This document shows, piece by piece, positions 35,651 through 46,660 of a DNA stretch of 64,000 nt. The notes beneath the pieces were generated by a model. The model had not been told where the DNA came from. It made no database searches and saw only the letters and a list, made by a program, of their open reading frames with translations. This DNA is from Sequoia sempervirens. Taxonomy: Eukaryota > Streptophyta > Pinopsida > Cupressales > Cupressaceae. Where the stretch lies: positions 28,976-92,975 of the forward strand of contig VDFB02321321.1 of assembly GCA_007258455.2 (NCBI GenBank), given 5' to 3'. Positions within the stretch are counted from its first letter, which is position 1, and each line of letters starts with the position of its first letter. Both the position numbers and the translations under genes were made by a program.

Positions 35651-35665
35651 GGCAATGGTGCCAAA
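35651..35665 (-). other. Primer-binding site of the minus-strand gag-protease element
   Basis: Minus strand reads TTTGGCACCATTGCC immediately inside the LTR end. It resembles the TTTGGCGCCGTTGCC primer-binding site of Athila/Tat-type plant elements with two G-to-A differences. Confidence 0.6.
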
Positions 35666-36089
35666 TGTTTACTCATAGGGATAGATTCAACGTACTATGA
35701 GAGTAAACAAAAATATCACATACAAAACATGTATAGGAAACATTCATGTATGAATAATGTGCACGAAATAGTACTTCATTTATTAATGCAATAGTACCAA
35801 AGTACAATCATCCGTACTATGCCAACATCAGAATGTAACACAATGAAGCATAATATCATAATAACAATATCATCGTGTTTCGACTACAATGAACCCAAGT
35901 ACATATAGTCGCTGGTGGTGGTTGAGAAACCAACTGTCGCAACTCCCCGTTACAACTAATCCAACTAGTCAGGGACTTAATTTCCCAAAACATGTAACAT
36001 AAAGTATATAAAATATTTGCTGCCTAACTATAGTTTTATTTAATTACAATACTTGGCCAACTAATAATACTCTCTACCGACTATAGTCA
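35666..36089 (-). mobile_element. Short 5' LTR of the gag-protease element
   Basis: 424 bp, TG...CA on both strands (plus strand TGTTTACTCATAG ... CTATAGTCA), abutting the primer-binding site. The outer flank GCATT should be half of the target duplication, but the element's 3' part and second LTR are missing. Confidence 0.65.
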
Positions 36090-36295
36090 GCATTCACCTA
36101 AAACTTATGAAAGACATCAATGCATAGTGATTATTGACTGCAACATGGTGGCTACACAAGGTGGGGCTATATGGATGTGGACTTTGGACTTGTAACTTGA
36201 ACTATGATTGCCTTTATTGTTTGGTTTGCCACATCAGCAATGTAGCATCACTCCTTGAAGGGTAAGAATCATAGGTGAAAAACTTCAACTCATAA
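36090..36295. repeat. Local repeat, unit 3 (partial)
   Basis: Matches 31314-31386 joined to 32860-32983 almost base for base, with GACATCAATGCATAGTG and TATGGATGTGGACTTTGGAC among the markers. It shows the pre-insertion state of the solo-LTR site in unit 2. Confidence 0.8.
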
Positions 36296-36639
36296 AAGGC
36301 TTGGACTTGGCAAAAAGTTGGGAAAAAACTTGGCAAATTTTTCAAAAATTAAAAAATACAGAAGTTTGTAACAATTTTCTTAAAACAAATGCATATTGTT
36401 GAAATTAAGGAACATATTACTGATTTCCTTCATATATGGATCAAAATTAGGGTTAAATACACATCATAAACCAAAAAAGTTAAAAGTTAAAACAAGTACA
36501 ATATATATTGATATCGACTTCAAGTTTTAATATAAATATAAATAAAAACTAAAAATTAAAGATTATAAATAAAAGAATTCTTTTATGACTAAAGCTTAGA
36601 AAAGTTTGTGGTTGTTGTGCGGTTGTTCTCAAATTGGAT
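36296..36639. other. AT-rich spacer
   Basis: Includes GGACTTGGCAAAAAGTTGGG-type text that also occurs in degraded form near 40900-40990. No gene seen. Confidence 0.35.
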
Positions 36640-37140
36640 GTTATAGCTGCATCATCCTCAGTAGGAGCCTTAGGCATAGGACCATGCTATGAATGCAATG
36701 AACCTAACCTTGGTGGCTCATCAGCCTCACCTTTTGCCTTCTCAAATGTTGCATCTTTTGCTTTCCGTTCTACTATTTCCCTCTCCAAATCAACAATATC
36801 ATCAACAATAACCAATGTATTCACATCCTCTATAATCCAATTTGAATATGGATCAATGGCATTGAGGTCAAGCACATGATGTCTCTTGTTCCCCTACCTT
36901 CTTTGCATGCAGCCAAAGGTTGTAACGCACAAAAACAAGGTCATTCAAACACGTTTGAATCAACTTGTTGTGCTTCTTTGTGTCAATAGCTTCAAAAACA
37001 CTAGTTGCACTCACAACCAAAAGCGCTATAGGGGTGGTGGAAAGCTTTTGAAGACTAAGATAGTTTTGCACTAAAATCTCCCTACCACAAATCTGCACAA
37101 GCAACAGTTATAACTTTGTAAGGATTTTAGTAAACTTAAA
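36640..37140 (-). pseudogene. hAT transposase C-terminal (dimerisation) relic
   Basis: Minus-strand frame ATSVFEAIDTKKHNKL then LNDLVFVRYNLWL (37040-36930) matches the conserved hAT dimerisation block (WSVF..I.TKKRNRL...LNDLVFVRYNLRL). After a frameshift near 36900, DLNAIDPYSNWIIEDVNTL and an acidic tail follow, the usual post-dimerisation segment. The upstream part of the same gene appears at 40505-40660, beyond an LTR insertion. hAT transposases move DNA elements by cut-and-paste; this one is dead. Confidence 0.7.
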
Positions 37141-38252
37141 AGCTAAAAGTTTGTAATATCCCACCCCTAATAGGATATTTGCTTTCTAAATTTTGCCTAT
37201 TTGTTTGTTTTTTGGTTTTATAGTTTTTCTTGTATTTTTTGTGTTTTTTGATAAATTTGCCAGGAATGCAGGAAATGCATATAATTGCAAAGTAAAGAAA
37301 TACTTAAGTAAATATTTTAAACTATCAACTCAGATTTTTATTCAATGCTTCGAAAATACATAGCATTCATACCCAGAAGCCAATAGCACAAAATATAGGT
37401 CTGAAAATTATTTGATCAGCAAACCGGCTCCTTGTTTTGGATGCCTCCCTCAATAGACTGATTTCTTCACCTCAAAATTGCTGCACACATATCTGATTTC
37501 CTTAGACACCAGCAATGAGTGTTTTTATGGTTGCAAATGATAGGCGTTTGGCCTTGGAGAAACCCCATGCCCAGCTATGAATGGTACGGCCTATCCTATA
37601 TAGAACTCACACGTGCCAAATGTTGTTGCACTATCAGCAATAATGTAATCAGAAAATATATTTTCTGATATGAACAGTTAACTTCTGGAAATCTTGAAAT
37701 AATAGTCTCCAATCAGCACAAATGCAACTCCTAAATGAAGCCACCTATAGAGCAATCCTTGGGTGATGTTTCACACCTATAGATCACTGAATGTAAGAGA
37801 GTTATCGTTCTCCAAGATCAATTCTCAGATTGAAACCCTTGTTTCTTCTCCATAGCAAAAAGCATCAAGTTTGTAAAAGTGAATGAATGAATAATGAGCT
37901 TTTTTGAAAGCTTAAATACTCCTCCCAAAAAGCCATGATTTGCTTTGGCTTTTTTATCCATTTAATATTTAAATTATATTTGCTTTTGTTGTTTCATATT
38001 AAATAACCTCATGTTGGCATCCCCTTAGTTGCTTTATAATTGACCTTATGATTAAATAAAATCATATATTATAAAGGTCATTAAACACCATTAGTAATAT
38101 CCACTTATAATTTAATTATTATTAAAGTTAATACTTTAATAATAATTAATAAATCTTAACTCCATTAAAACCCAATATATCAACATTAAAATGATTTTGC
38201 CTGCTGCCAACACCTCGAGGTTACCCACTGATTCTACTACTCATCTGAATGG

Positions 38253-38310
38253 CTTACTATAAATAGTAAGGTTGGACCCAAACATCCAAGTGGCTTACTA
38301 AAAATAGTAA
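38253..38310. repeat. Two LTR palindromes of the TTACTA/TAGTAA type
   Basis: CTTACTATAAATAGTAAG (38253-38270) and TTACTAAAAATAGTAA (38295-38310), both perfectly self-complementary in the arms, in U3 of the older LTR. Confidence 0.8.
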
Positions 38311-38501
38311 ATGAGTGCAAACTAAGGATCCCGAAACACCTTAGGAAGGTTGTCCCTGAATATCACCAAGCACTGGAGAACAGAACACAAGAAATTGATA
38401 CCCAAAGGACATCCAGAGAACCAAGAAACTCCCAAATGAGGCCCTCTAAACACCAACATTAGCCTAGGAGACCAGTTGGTAGACTAACCACTGTGTCTGA
38501 C

Positions 38502-40486
38502 TGAAATATTCCGAGCCAATTTTTTTTGTTTTTTCAATAACAGTTTACAAACAATATGCACCCGTTAAGGTTAGATTAAAACCAAAACGATGCTGAAGCA
38601 ACTCTAACCAAAATGTACACCAGGATCCCGATGAGGGCAAGGTGTGAGCATTGGTCAGAGGATTTGAATGCAGAAATAGAGCTGGAAGGAACTCTAACCA
38701 AGAATGGCGCCGATGATGGCAAGCATATGGTCAGAGGATCTTCTACACTACGAGTACTGAAAGGGAACTCAACACCAAGTATGTGCTACCCAATCCAGTA
38801 TGGAGTTGAGGCGACCATATGGCGGAGTACTACAAATTACAATGCTTGAAAGAGAAATAAGCTAAAATGCTGAAAGTACTCGACACCCAGAATGTGTTTT
38901 CTAACCCGGAGTGGGAAAGGAGCTACCATAGGGCGGAGATAAAGAAATACAATTGCAATTACAGAATGTAAATATGAGCATTACAAAACATGATTAAGCA
39001 AGATGAAAGAACTGCTGTCAGTACTACTGTCAGCTTACAATATGATAGAGAATTCGCCTGCTAAGAGCATAGAGTTAGAACAATTCAACGAGCATTAAAA
39101 TAGAGACTTCTCCTTGCTTAATGGACATATCAAAACTGATTTCCTTCTCTCAAAAACCAGATTTAAGATTCTGATTTATTCAGATCTGCACCTTTAACTG
39201 TAAAACCAGCATGCCTGTAACCCACTAAATTGCTCGTATAACACCGTAAACAGACCCAAAAGACTTCAAGTTTGATGTAATGGACCTATAGAATGATGGT
39301 GCCTAGTTTAGTTATAAGAAAAGGCAGCTAAAAGTGGCTAATAATTAATGGCACGGATCCCAAGGCACTCCAGAAAGGGCGCCCTACAAGGAATGACGAA
39401 TTTGCTTTATAAAATCATACGCTTCATATTAAAATCTGCAAATATTCATGAAGGGTCGCTTCCAACAGAGAAAACCAATGAGACAATACCCAGAACAACT
39501 CTTTTTGTATTTTTTGACTTGTGATTAAAAACAACAATCTGCTATGAAGAAAATGCAATTCTAGAATCTCACTAAAATGCACAAATTTGAACTACAAAGC
39601 CACACAATGACAATAATGCAGAAATCTTGATACAAAACACTCAGACTATCCTATCTCACCACTAGTCGCTATCTTTCAAGCGAGAAGCAATGCCCAAGCT
39701 AGGAGGCCTTCATTCCTTGAAGCAATCCCAAAGTCAATCCGGCAGCATAACATTCCTGTAGAAAAAAGATACCCCGAAAGAAGAGAAGGAACCTTCTTTA
39801 TAGAAAGAAGAGAAGACTCTGGAGCCTTCTAGAAGATGCGCCCTAATCCCAAGCTGCTTTTAGGTTTAAATTTTGACCCAAACACTTTCTTCCCAATGGC
39901 GTACTTTCCTTGTGAAATATTAATCACTTCTCTTTTTTAAATAAAATATAATCTCCTTCAAAAAGGTGTCCATTTTCCCTCTGAGCAATTATAAACTTTA
40001 GAAATATTAAAATATTTCCTTCATGAGAAAATACCCCTCAAAGTCCCCTTCTTTAAAACAACTGTTAAGTTATAACACTAGGCCAAGGGGTATTTTAAAA
40101 ATAAAACATTTTGACTTAAAATAACTTATATCTTCGAAATGAACCCCCTTAAGCCAAAAATGAGAATTACCCAATGAACTACCAGAAGAGGAAAGTTGAC
40201 TGAATTGATGCCGACTGGACCACTGCTAAAATTAGAATTTACTAAAAATAGTAAATTCTTGAAGATGCTCAGAATGTCAAGAAAAACATACCACTGCGAA
40301 GCCCTCCGAAAACCCAGAAGGAATCCAGAATCCAAACACCCAAACTCCAACAAGCAAAACCCTGAATCTTCAAGAGAACCCATCAAACAGTCGGAAACCT
40401 TAATTCTGCCACTGACTAGCCGACAACACACTGAGAATAGGCTACCAAACACTGAAAGGTGAAGAGCTAAAAACGGGGACATTACA
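38502..40486 (-). mobile_element. Solo LTR, 1985 bp, target duplication CTGAC
   Basis: Plus strand TGAAATATTCCGAGCC ... CGGGGACATTACA, i.e. TGTAATGTCCCC...TTTCA on the minus strand. CTGAC flanks it at 38497-38501 and 40487-40491. It is closely related to the LTR at 58050-59990; the 38570-38850 portion is nearly a reverse complement of 59630-59930. No internal sequence, hence a recombination product. It contains a perfect palindrome at 40235-40258. Confidence 0.9.
40235..40258. repeat. Perfect 24-bp LTR palindrome
   Basis: Arms GAATTTACTA and TAGTAAATTC around AAAA. The identical palindrome (opposite strand) is at 58255-58278 in the related LTR. Confidence 0.85.
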
Positions 40487-40506
40487 CTGACTGCTACCTA
40501 GAAAAA

Positions 40507-40660
40507 GGTTCTTGTTGGTGAGCATCATCTCAATGTATTTGTTGAGATCACGCTCCTCATCTGCTTTGAATGAAGTGGAGAAGAAATTCAAATGGAAGGC
40601 AACAACATGAATATGTTGGAGTTGTCGATTCCACCTTCGATCAATGATGTGCCACATGGG
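40507..40660 (-). pseudogene. hAT transposase internal relic (upstream piece)
   Basis: Frame MWHIIDRRWNRQLQHIHVVA then FHLNFFSTSFKADEERDL matches the hAT block usually reading IIDRRWDRQLH..LHAAAYYLNP. It is on the same strand as 36640-37140 and in the right order to be one gene broken by the nested LTR insertion. Confidence 0.65.
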
Positions 40661-42279
40661 TTCATATTTGTTTCTATTCTGCCCATAGTTGGAAAACTCA
40701 AACTAGGCATGCCAAAATTTTTGACTCAAATTTAAGACTCAACAATATCTTGACAAAATTCAACCAAAAAACATAATTACACAAAAAATAGAAACTAATG
40801 CATTTAGAAAACACACGTCCATTTTGATCATCAATTGAAAGATTGCATATGTGGAATGACCCCCAAACTAATAAATTATGCCTTCATTATAGGATTTGGC
40901 AGGTTTTTTGCAAGATTCGACAAGTTTTTTACAAGACTCAGTAGAGACTTGGCTAGCACTTGGTAGAGATCTGACATGTTTTGCTAGATAACTTGCAAGT
41001 TGTGACAATTCATAACGAGTTTTCCATCTACAATTTGTACCCATACAAATGTTGAATAGCCTATTTGGCCTTGTCCATGGCCTCATATAGATACCCACGG
41101 GGTTTTTATTTCCATCTATCAATTGTAGAACCCTAATTGATGGTTCTCACCCCTTAAACAAGAGAGTGAATGAAAATGAAATTAGAAAAACTACTATACA
41201 AGATGATGAAATTAGTAGCAAAGTGTGTGAAAGCACGTGAATCCTAATCCATTAACTCTTCGCCATTAGTGTGCTCTCTCATTAGATTTAGGACCCAAGT
41301 GTGGTTGTAGATGTATTTTTTATTTCTGCCTTTATCACCACTTCATCCACACAAGTTGCATAAGGTTGTGACATTCTTTATTGATGCAGGAGCATCCACG
41401 GTTGACTAGCAATCTTGCATCAACCAAAAAAATATTTAATTTTAATTTTTTTTCTTTAGTTTGGTCTTTAAATATTGTAGGTGGATAAATTTTTGTAAAC
41501 GCCTAAAATATTTGATAAATATTTGGCCAAGTTGTTATGTTGCAGTTTTATGGTGATTTGGACTCATTTTTTTGGCATTTTCAAGGAAAAATCTTTAAAT
41601 ATTCCTTCTTGGGTGTGGGATTTGGGGAGTTACAAGTTATGGCAACTCATTTAATATTCCTCAATTGTTGCATGAATAATTTGGGCGCCCTTGAGCAAGT
41701 GGTTTAGCTTTTTCTATTCAGTTCACTATTTTAGTGGAGTGGAAAAGCCGTAATGCATCTATTCTTGGCCTAATCTTTCTTGGGAGTGTTTTAGAGGTTG
41801 TAAATGCATATTTAATATTTTATTTTTTGATTTTTGAGAGTTCTTCCAGGTTGGAGGCGTTGCAATTCTTGGGAGTTACATTTTGGATGAAAATGGCAAA
41901 AAGGAAGGCATGGCAATAGAGGAGGGATTCATTGTTGCAGGCTAGAATAGGGAGTGGAAGGAGAAAGGCGTAAATTTTTCTCCAAGGGCTGTTGGAAGCC
42001 ATTTTGTTGCAGGTATGAGGGTTTGAAGATAGCAATTTGAGGTTATGAGATCGTTGTGCAAGATAGGAACAACTACGGGTTGAAGATTGCCACTACAAGT
42101 TGTGGGTTGAGTTTGTATTTGAAGAGAAAGAGTTGTTTTTGATGTAGTTTGCTAATTTCCTGTCATAGATCAGTTTGAGACTCATTTATATTGCTGTACA
42201 TCAGTCCATGAGACTGTGTTATTTGTTGTAATCAGATTTTAGAGGGTTTTGTATGCATTTCTAAAAGTAACAATAAAAT
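40661..42279. other. Unassigned DNA, probably decayed transposon sequence
   Basis: A Lys/Arg-rich minus-strand frame at 41122-40868 (MIDGNKNPVGIYMRPWTRPN...) is unrecognised and may be more of the hAT gene. 41430-42279 is T/G-rich on the plus strand with a CATCAGTCCATGAGACTGTG palindromic phrase near 42200, like an LTR U5 region. No boundary could be fixed. Confidence 0.3.
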
Positions 42280-42828
42280 AAAATATAACTTAAGTTATAA
42301 ACTTTCCTCTTTGAGCCCAAAAAGACTGGAGATACCTTTGCCAAAATTGAACTGCCTTACTGCTAGAAATAGACAATGTGCTGAGTTGTTGAACTGCTGC
42401 TAAAAATAGCACTTACTAAAAATAGTAAGTGACTCCAAACTCATTTTAAGCACAATCCGGGCAACTGTCGTAACTTACTTAAAATAGTAAGTCCCAGAAA
42501 GGTCATCTAATACAAATGCATGTCACACCATTCTGAAGCTCTCTGAAAACCCAGAAAAACCCATAAACCTTTCCTACATGCAAACACCTGATTGAAATGC
42601 ATATTACTCCCCTAAAATGCATGTCACATCCCTCTGAAGCTTTCAGGAAACCCAAAAAGATCTAGAAAACACATTGCCAAACTCTTGCATGCAAACCCTC
42701 AGAAGCTCAATTGAATCCTCCTATAAAATAGGAAACTCTAATTTTCACATATGACTAGCCTACGAGCCTCTGGAAATAGGCATTAGTCACTGAAGAGCGT
42801 AGGGCTAAAATGGGGACATCACAACATC
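42280..42828 (-). mobile_element. Truncated LTR (5' part) of the TGT(A/G)ATGTCCCC superfamily
   Basis: Right end reads GAAGAGCGTAGGGC then AAAATGGGGACATCACA, nearly the same as the end of the LTR at 2942. Inside are two palindromes (42411-42430 and 42473-42492). Similarity fades near 42280, so it is a fragment of ~550 bp lying just upstream of the MBR-like gene. Confidence 0.65.
42411..42492. repeat. Two LTR palindromes in the 42.3-42.8 kb fragment
   Basis: ACTTACTA-AAAA-TAGTAAGT at 42411-42430, and ACTTACT with TAAAAT or similar spacer and AGTAAGT at 42473-42492. Confidence 0.75.
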
Positions 42829-43323
42829 ATAAAGAATAATCCGTTACGGCAATAACAAATATGCAAAAGTATACAATAAATGAGGGCAGTGCACACACAC
42901 AGAGTAAAAGCTAAGCAACCAGCAAAGGAAGTGGGTAAAACAAGACAGGGAGAGAGTACATAGGTTTAGAGAATGCAAACCCCTAATGGCCTATGGCCAT
43001 TGAAGCCATGTAATCGCCTTGTGTGCCACAATGAACGCCGCTGCCACTTCGTGGTATAGTATCAACACCTATACGAACTTTTTTCAAATGATTGTAGAGT
43101 TTTCAATTTCATTAATTAATATAGAAGAAAATCATTTTGATAAATTCCATTTCTCTTTGAAACATTTTGTATTTCTTTTGGAAGCTTTAAAGAACTCCCC
43201 AAGGGACTCTGCTACATAGCACATTTTCAACTTATGTGCCAAGTCTGAGGGGTATCTATTCTTTCAAAGTTACCTGGGACTTGCATCTGGCCTTCTCATT
43301 TTTGTTCTAATGACATTTTTCAG
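42829..43323. other. Probable upstream/first-intron DNA of the MBR-like gene
   Basis: No conserved coding sequence. Contains CACACACACAGAG and ends in a pyrimidine tract with TTTTTCAG (acceptor) at 43316-43323. A core promoter could not be pinned down. Confidence 0.3.
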
Positions 43324-43429
43324 AGGCATGCTGCAAACGAATAGAACATTGGTGGACAGCTTGAGACTTTAGTTGATCTAACTGTGAAACAAGGTTACAC
43401 TGGCATCTGAAACAAAAATTGTTTTTAAG
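43324..43429 (+). other. Candidate 5' UTR exon of the MBR-like gene
   Basis: Bounded by a good acceptor (ATTTTTCAG, ending 43323) and a good donor (AAG|GTAATA at 43430). It has stops in all frames, as expected for untranslated leader. Support is splice-site quality and position only. Confidence 0.35.
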
Positions 43430-44122
43430 GTAATATCTCCTTATCTTTTAGGCAAATCTTGGTAAAATTAAAATTTTACTGTATATTGTTGGTGATAAAA
43501 TACTGCTGTTTGCTTTTCCTTTCTGTTCTATTGTTTGGCTATTGTTTTGAACTTTTGTTTGTTTGTCATGTGCTTATGCCATTGGTTTACAACATCGGCT
43601 ATTAAAACACAATTTTGTACCATATTTTGAAGTTGTTAGTTTTGACCTCTTGTATGGTATTTTTAGGCATTTTAGCATACACAGAAATGAAAAGAATTAA
43701 ATCACACCAGTCTCATTAAATATATGTTACATATCAAATTATACACATTTAATTCCCAAGGGCTAATCCTAATGCACGGTTAACTACTATCTCTTTGCCT
43801 TCTGTTACATTTCCTTTTATATTTCACTTTTTAGTAAAGATGCTTCTTGTATCATTATCCAATATTTTGATTTAACTTGCTTTGACAGCTTTTCTGTGCA
43901 GGTTATATGTATTGTTTTAAAGAACTGGAATAACTTATAGTTGCCCTATCCCAAATGATGTTAGTGTGACAGAAATTACTGAGGTTGACATTTTGTTCTT
44001 TGTGTGCATCATCTATAATTATGATATCCTTTACAACTATATTATACTCTCAAGTTGAATCCATAAGAGTTGAGAAATTCAAAATTTTATTCCACACTTT
44101 CCCGTAGGGTGTATATTTTCAG

Positions 44123-45787
44123 TGACACACATCATAGATAGAGCACAGCCAAAAAGAATTGTTGATTCTATCGTGGAAATCTTTGAGTGGAGAACTGAGA
44201 CAAGTCAGACTCACTTGATTACTGACCCATAATGTATCCAGGCAATAGGCCAAATTTAATGGCTGCTTCAAATATTCAAGGATTGACTAGTTCAGAAAAT
44301 GCTTCAAATTTCAATTTGGGGAATATCACAACTCATGTTAGCAGCAGCTTTTACATGCATGGCAGGATGGCAGCAGAAAGATTCAGAAGTTCAGAACATA
44401 TGTATGGTCAGGTATGATGTTCCAAATTAAGAAATTAAAATAGTGAGCATTTGAAATCTTGTTTCAATTAGAGTTTTCATGATATATAGTCTGGATATAA
44501 ATTGTGCTTCTTTTTGATAATGTGAAGCAGGCAGCAGTTGGCAACTTCTGTCCTCATCCAGCTCTAAATGTTGGGTCTGAAGATGAACATTTACCTCATT
44601 GTGGAAATGGTATAGATTGTTTGGTAGAAAACACCCATGGAAGGGCTAATCAGTTCCCTGATGGCAGGAGAGGAGCATGCAAACGGAAAAGTCTAGAAGG
44701 TATTTCAGGTCATTCATCTTATGATGGCCCAGCACATTCTTTTAGCTGGCAAAGGGGTACTTCATCCAGGTACATAGTTCCTGAAAGGCATGGTTTGGGG
44801 ACTGCCTGGCAGGATATGGGTGGTGCATCAAATTTTGCCATTCCAGCAGTGACACATGCTAGTGCTCGATATTGGGAGGAGCCAGTTATGCCTAGGCTTG
44901 GCTTCATGGGAGGCCCAATCATGGCTCCAGATTATAGGAGCAGTGCTTTATCCGTGACTGGGGCAATAAAAGATCCTCAAAGAAATGTCCAGAGAAGGTC
45001 TAATCCAACATATCATGAAGGTCAAAATTTACCTTTTGTGCAATCTCCAGGTAATTATGGCTGGCATGTGCAGCCCAGAAATTCTCCAGCTAGGCAATCA
45101 AACATGGATCCAGCAGTTGCCAATGCTAGCACCATTATGCATGATCGATGTCAGTTATCAACCTCATCTGTTTTTCAGAGGAGGAACTTGGTTCTGGATG
45201 GAAGGAATGAAAATATGCCTACAGTTGGCAGTTGTTTTAGCTTCAATGCTATTGGAATGGAAAGGTCATCTTCTTTGCATGTGGAAACCAACTCAAGCAA
45301 CACAATACGAGGAATTCCAAATCAAGGACAGCCTATGTCAGATGCAGACATCAGGATAGAAAACAATGATTTGTCAGGCCTGGTTCCAATAACTAGAAAC
45401 CTGCGTGGGATTACACATACAACTCCGACATGTGCCAATCCAGTAATCAGTTCAAGAGAAACAGAACCTGGGTATCCCAGACAAATTTTACGCACACAAA
45501 TCCCTAGAGCTAATTCTAATGTTGCACAGGGATCGCTGTGTTCTTCCAGGTCTGGCCAAGGTAGTCATCTTAGTCTGCCATCTGGTGCTAATTCATTTAC
45601 TCCAGTTGATATGGTTACAAATTCCAAGACAGGCTTGCAAAACTCTCACCATTTGAGGTCATCATGGATGGAACATCATAGTGATCAGAATCGTAGACCT
45701 TTTACAAGAAGTATTCAAGATATTTCGCTTGAAAGTCCTCAAACTCAACAGAGTGAGGATGACAGAAATAATGATATAATATCTGAG
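44123..45787 (+). CDS. MBR1/MBR2-like RING-H2 E3 ligase, N-terminal exons (3' part not in view)
   Basis: Exon 44123-44411 follows a TATATTTTCAG acceptor. Translation starts at ATG 44232 (in-frame TGA upstream), giving MYPGNRPNLMAASNIQGLTS. After 60 codons a donor CAG|GTATGA opens a 119-bp intron, and exon 44531-45787 adds 419 codons, both in phase 0. The protein is Ser/Asn/Gly/Arg-rich, with CKRKSLEGISGHSS at 44678-44720 matching the conserved CKRKALEG.SG.SS block of plant MBR proteins, later LVPITRNLRG, and an end at DIISE|, just where MBR proteins continue into a (S/I)EIR.VL helix. MBR1/2 ubiquitinate the Mediator subunit MED25 and promote flowering in Arabidopsis. The C-terminal RING-H2 exon is absent here; it lies past long intronic repeats or is lost. 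The tandem acceptor AAGCAG at 44525-44530 allows one extra Gln. Confidence 0.65.
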
Positions 45788-46660
45788 GTTTGTTATTTCA
45801 TTCCAGTATTTGCTTGGTTCTTTTGCATTCGTTTATTTCCATTTAAGCATTGTTTGACTGTTAACTGGCACAAAACACTGAGAGAAAGGGCTTTAGGTGG
45901 GTACATGATTGTAGAAATGAAGTTAATATTTTGTCACTTTCAAGTTTCAAATGATAGGTTGTTTGCAGAAGTCACTGGCAATGTAAAGACAAATGTATCT
46001 TAGTACAAGATAATAATGACATTAACAATTTCTATTTCGTTTAGTAGTTGGAGCTTCCACTGTCATTTTTAACTACCTGTATAATCTTTGTGGAATTTTT
46101 ACCTGAGTATATTTATGCTATCTATATGATGAACAATTTTGAGGTGCTTGTGTGCTTTGAGAGTTGTCTTGACTTGTGATTATTATCTCATAATGAAGGA
46201 AGGTTCATTAAAGTAATGACTACTCATGAAAATTGGTCATCATAGAGATGATTTAAATATAAGTGGGTCAAACTCCCTTAGATATTAAAAATCTAATTAG
46301 AAATGACTGCAAAAGCTCCAATTACTTAACAAAATAAAGATATGGGGTTGATTGGATTGGTTTCACATTGATAATAATTGAGATAGAGTGGCTTGCAAGG
46401 CATCATATGTGCTAAATGCACTGCTGATTGAGAAACAGGCTTCTGGGTGAAAAGCTGGATTTACTAATAATTGTTGTTCTTCCCCCATGCTTACGGAAGG
46501 TTCTTGGTGTTTTTTTGAAATGATCTGGACAGGGACCCTCTTTTGAATTAACTCATCAATATTTTTGTGCAAAAGTGAAGACAGCTTTGGAATCACGTTC
46601 CATAATAAATTAAGTAAATAGATCATTAAGCAAAATAAATTTTGATTGCAGCGGTTATAT
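45788..46660 (+). other. Intron of the MBR-like gene with a transposon-derived fragment
   Basis: Starts with donor GTTTGTTATT. A minus-strand frame at 46626-46363 (MIYLLNLLWNVIPKLSSLLH...) is unrecognised. It may be a distal piece of the gag-like protein at 47749-50310, separated by the LTR at 46661-47712. Otherwise AT-rich. Confidence 0.4.

Larger units (their letters stand above)
37152..40506 (-). mobile_element. Older LTR inserted in the hAT gene and itself split by a solo LTR
   Basis: On the minus strand the LTR ends TAGGGGTGGGATATTACA (37152), like the end of the plus-strand LTR at 47712 (CAGGGTGGGTTATTACA). A TATA-like GAGTATTTAAGCTT lies near 37910. U3 runs through 37940-38501, is interrupted, and resumes for ~20 bp at 40487-40506, where CCTTTTTCTAG parallels CCTTTTTCCAG at 46671. 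Both LTRs then share CAGTGGTTAG. The extreme 5' tip is not recognisable. The two arms carry the TTACTA...TAGTAA palindromes at 38253-38270 and 38295-38310. Confidence 0.55.

Noticed and set aside
45788..46003. Extension of the MBR-like frame to a stop at 46003
   Set aside because: A good splice donor stands at 45788 and the protein becomes Phe/Cys-rich and unlike the family right after it, as expected of intron read-through.
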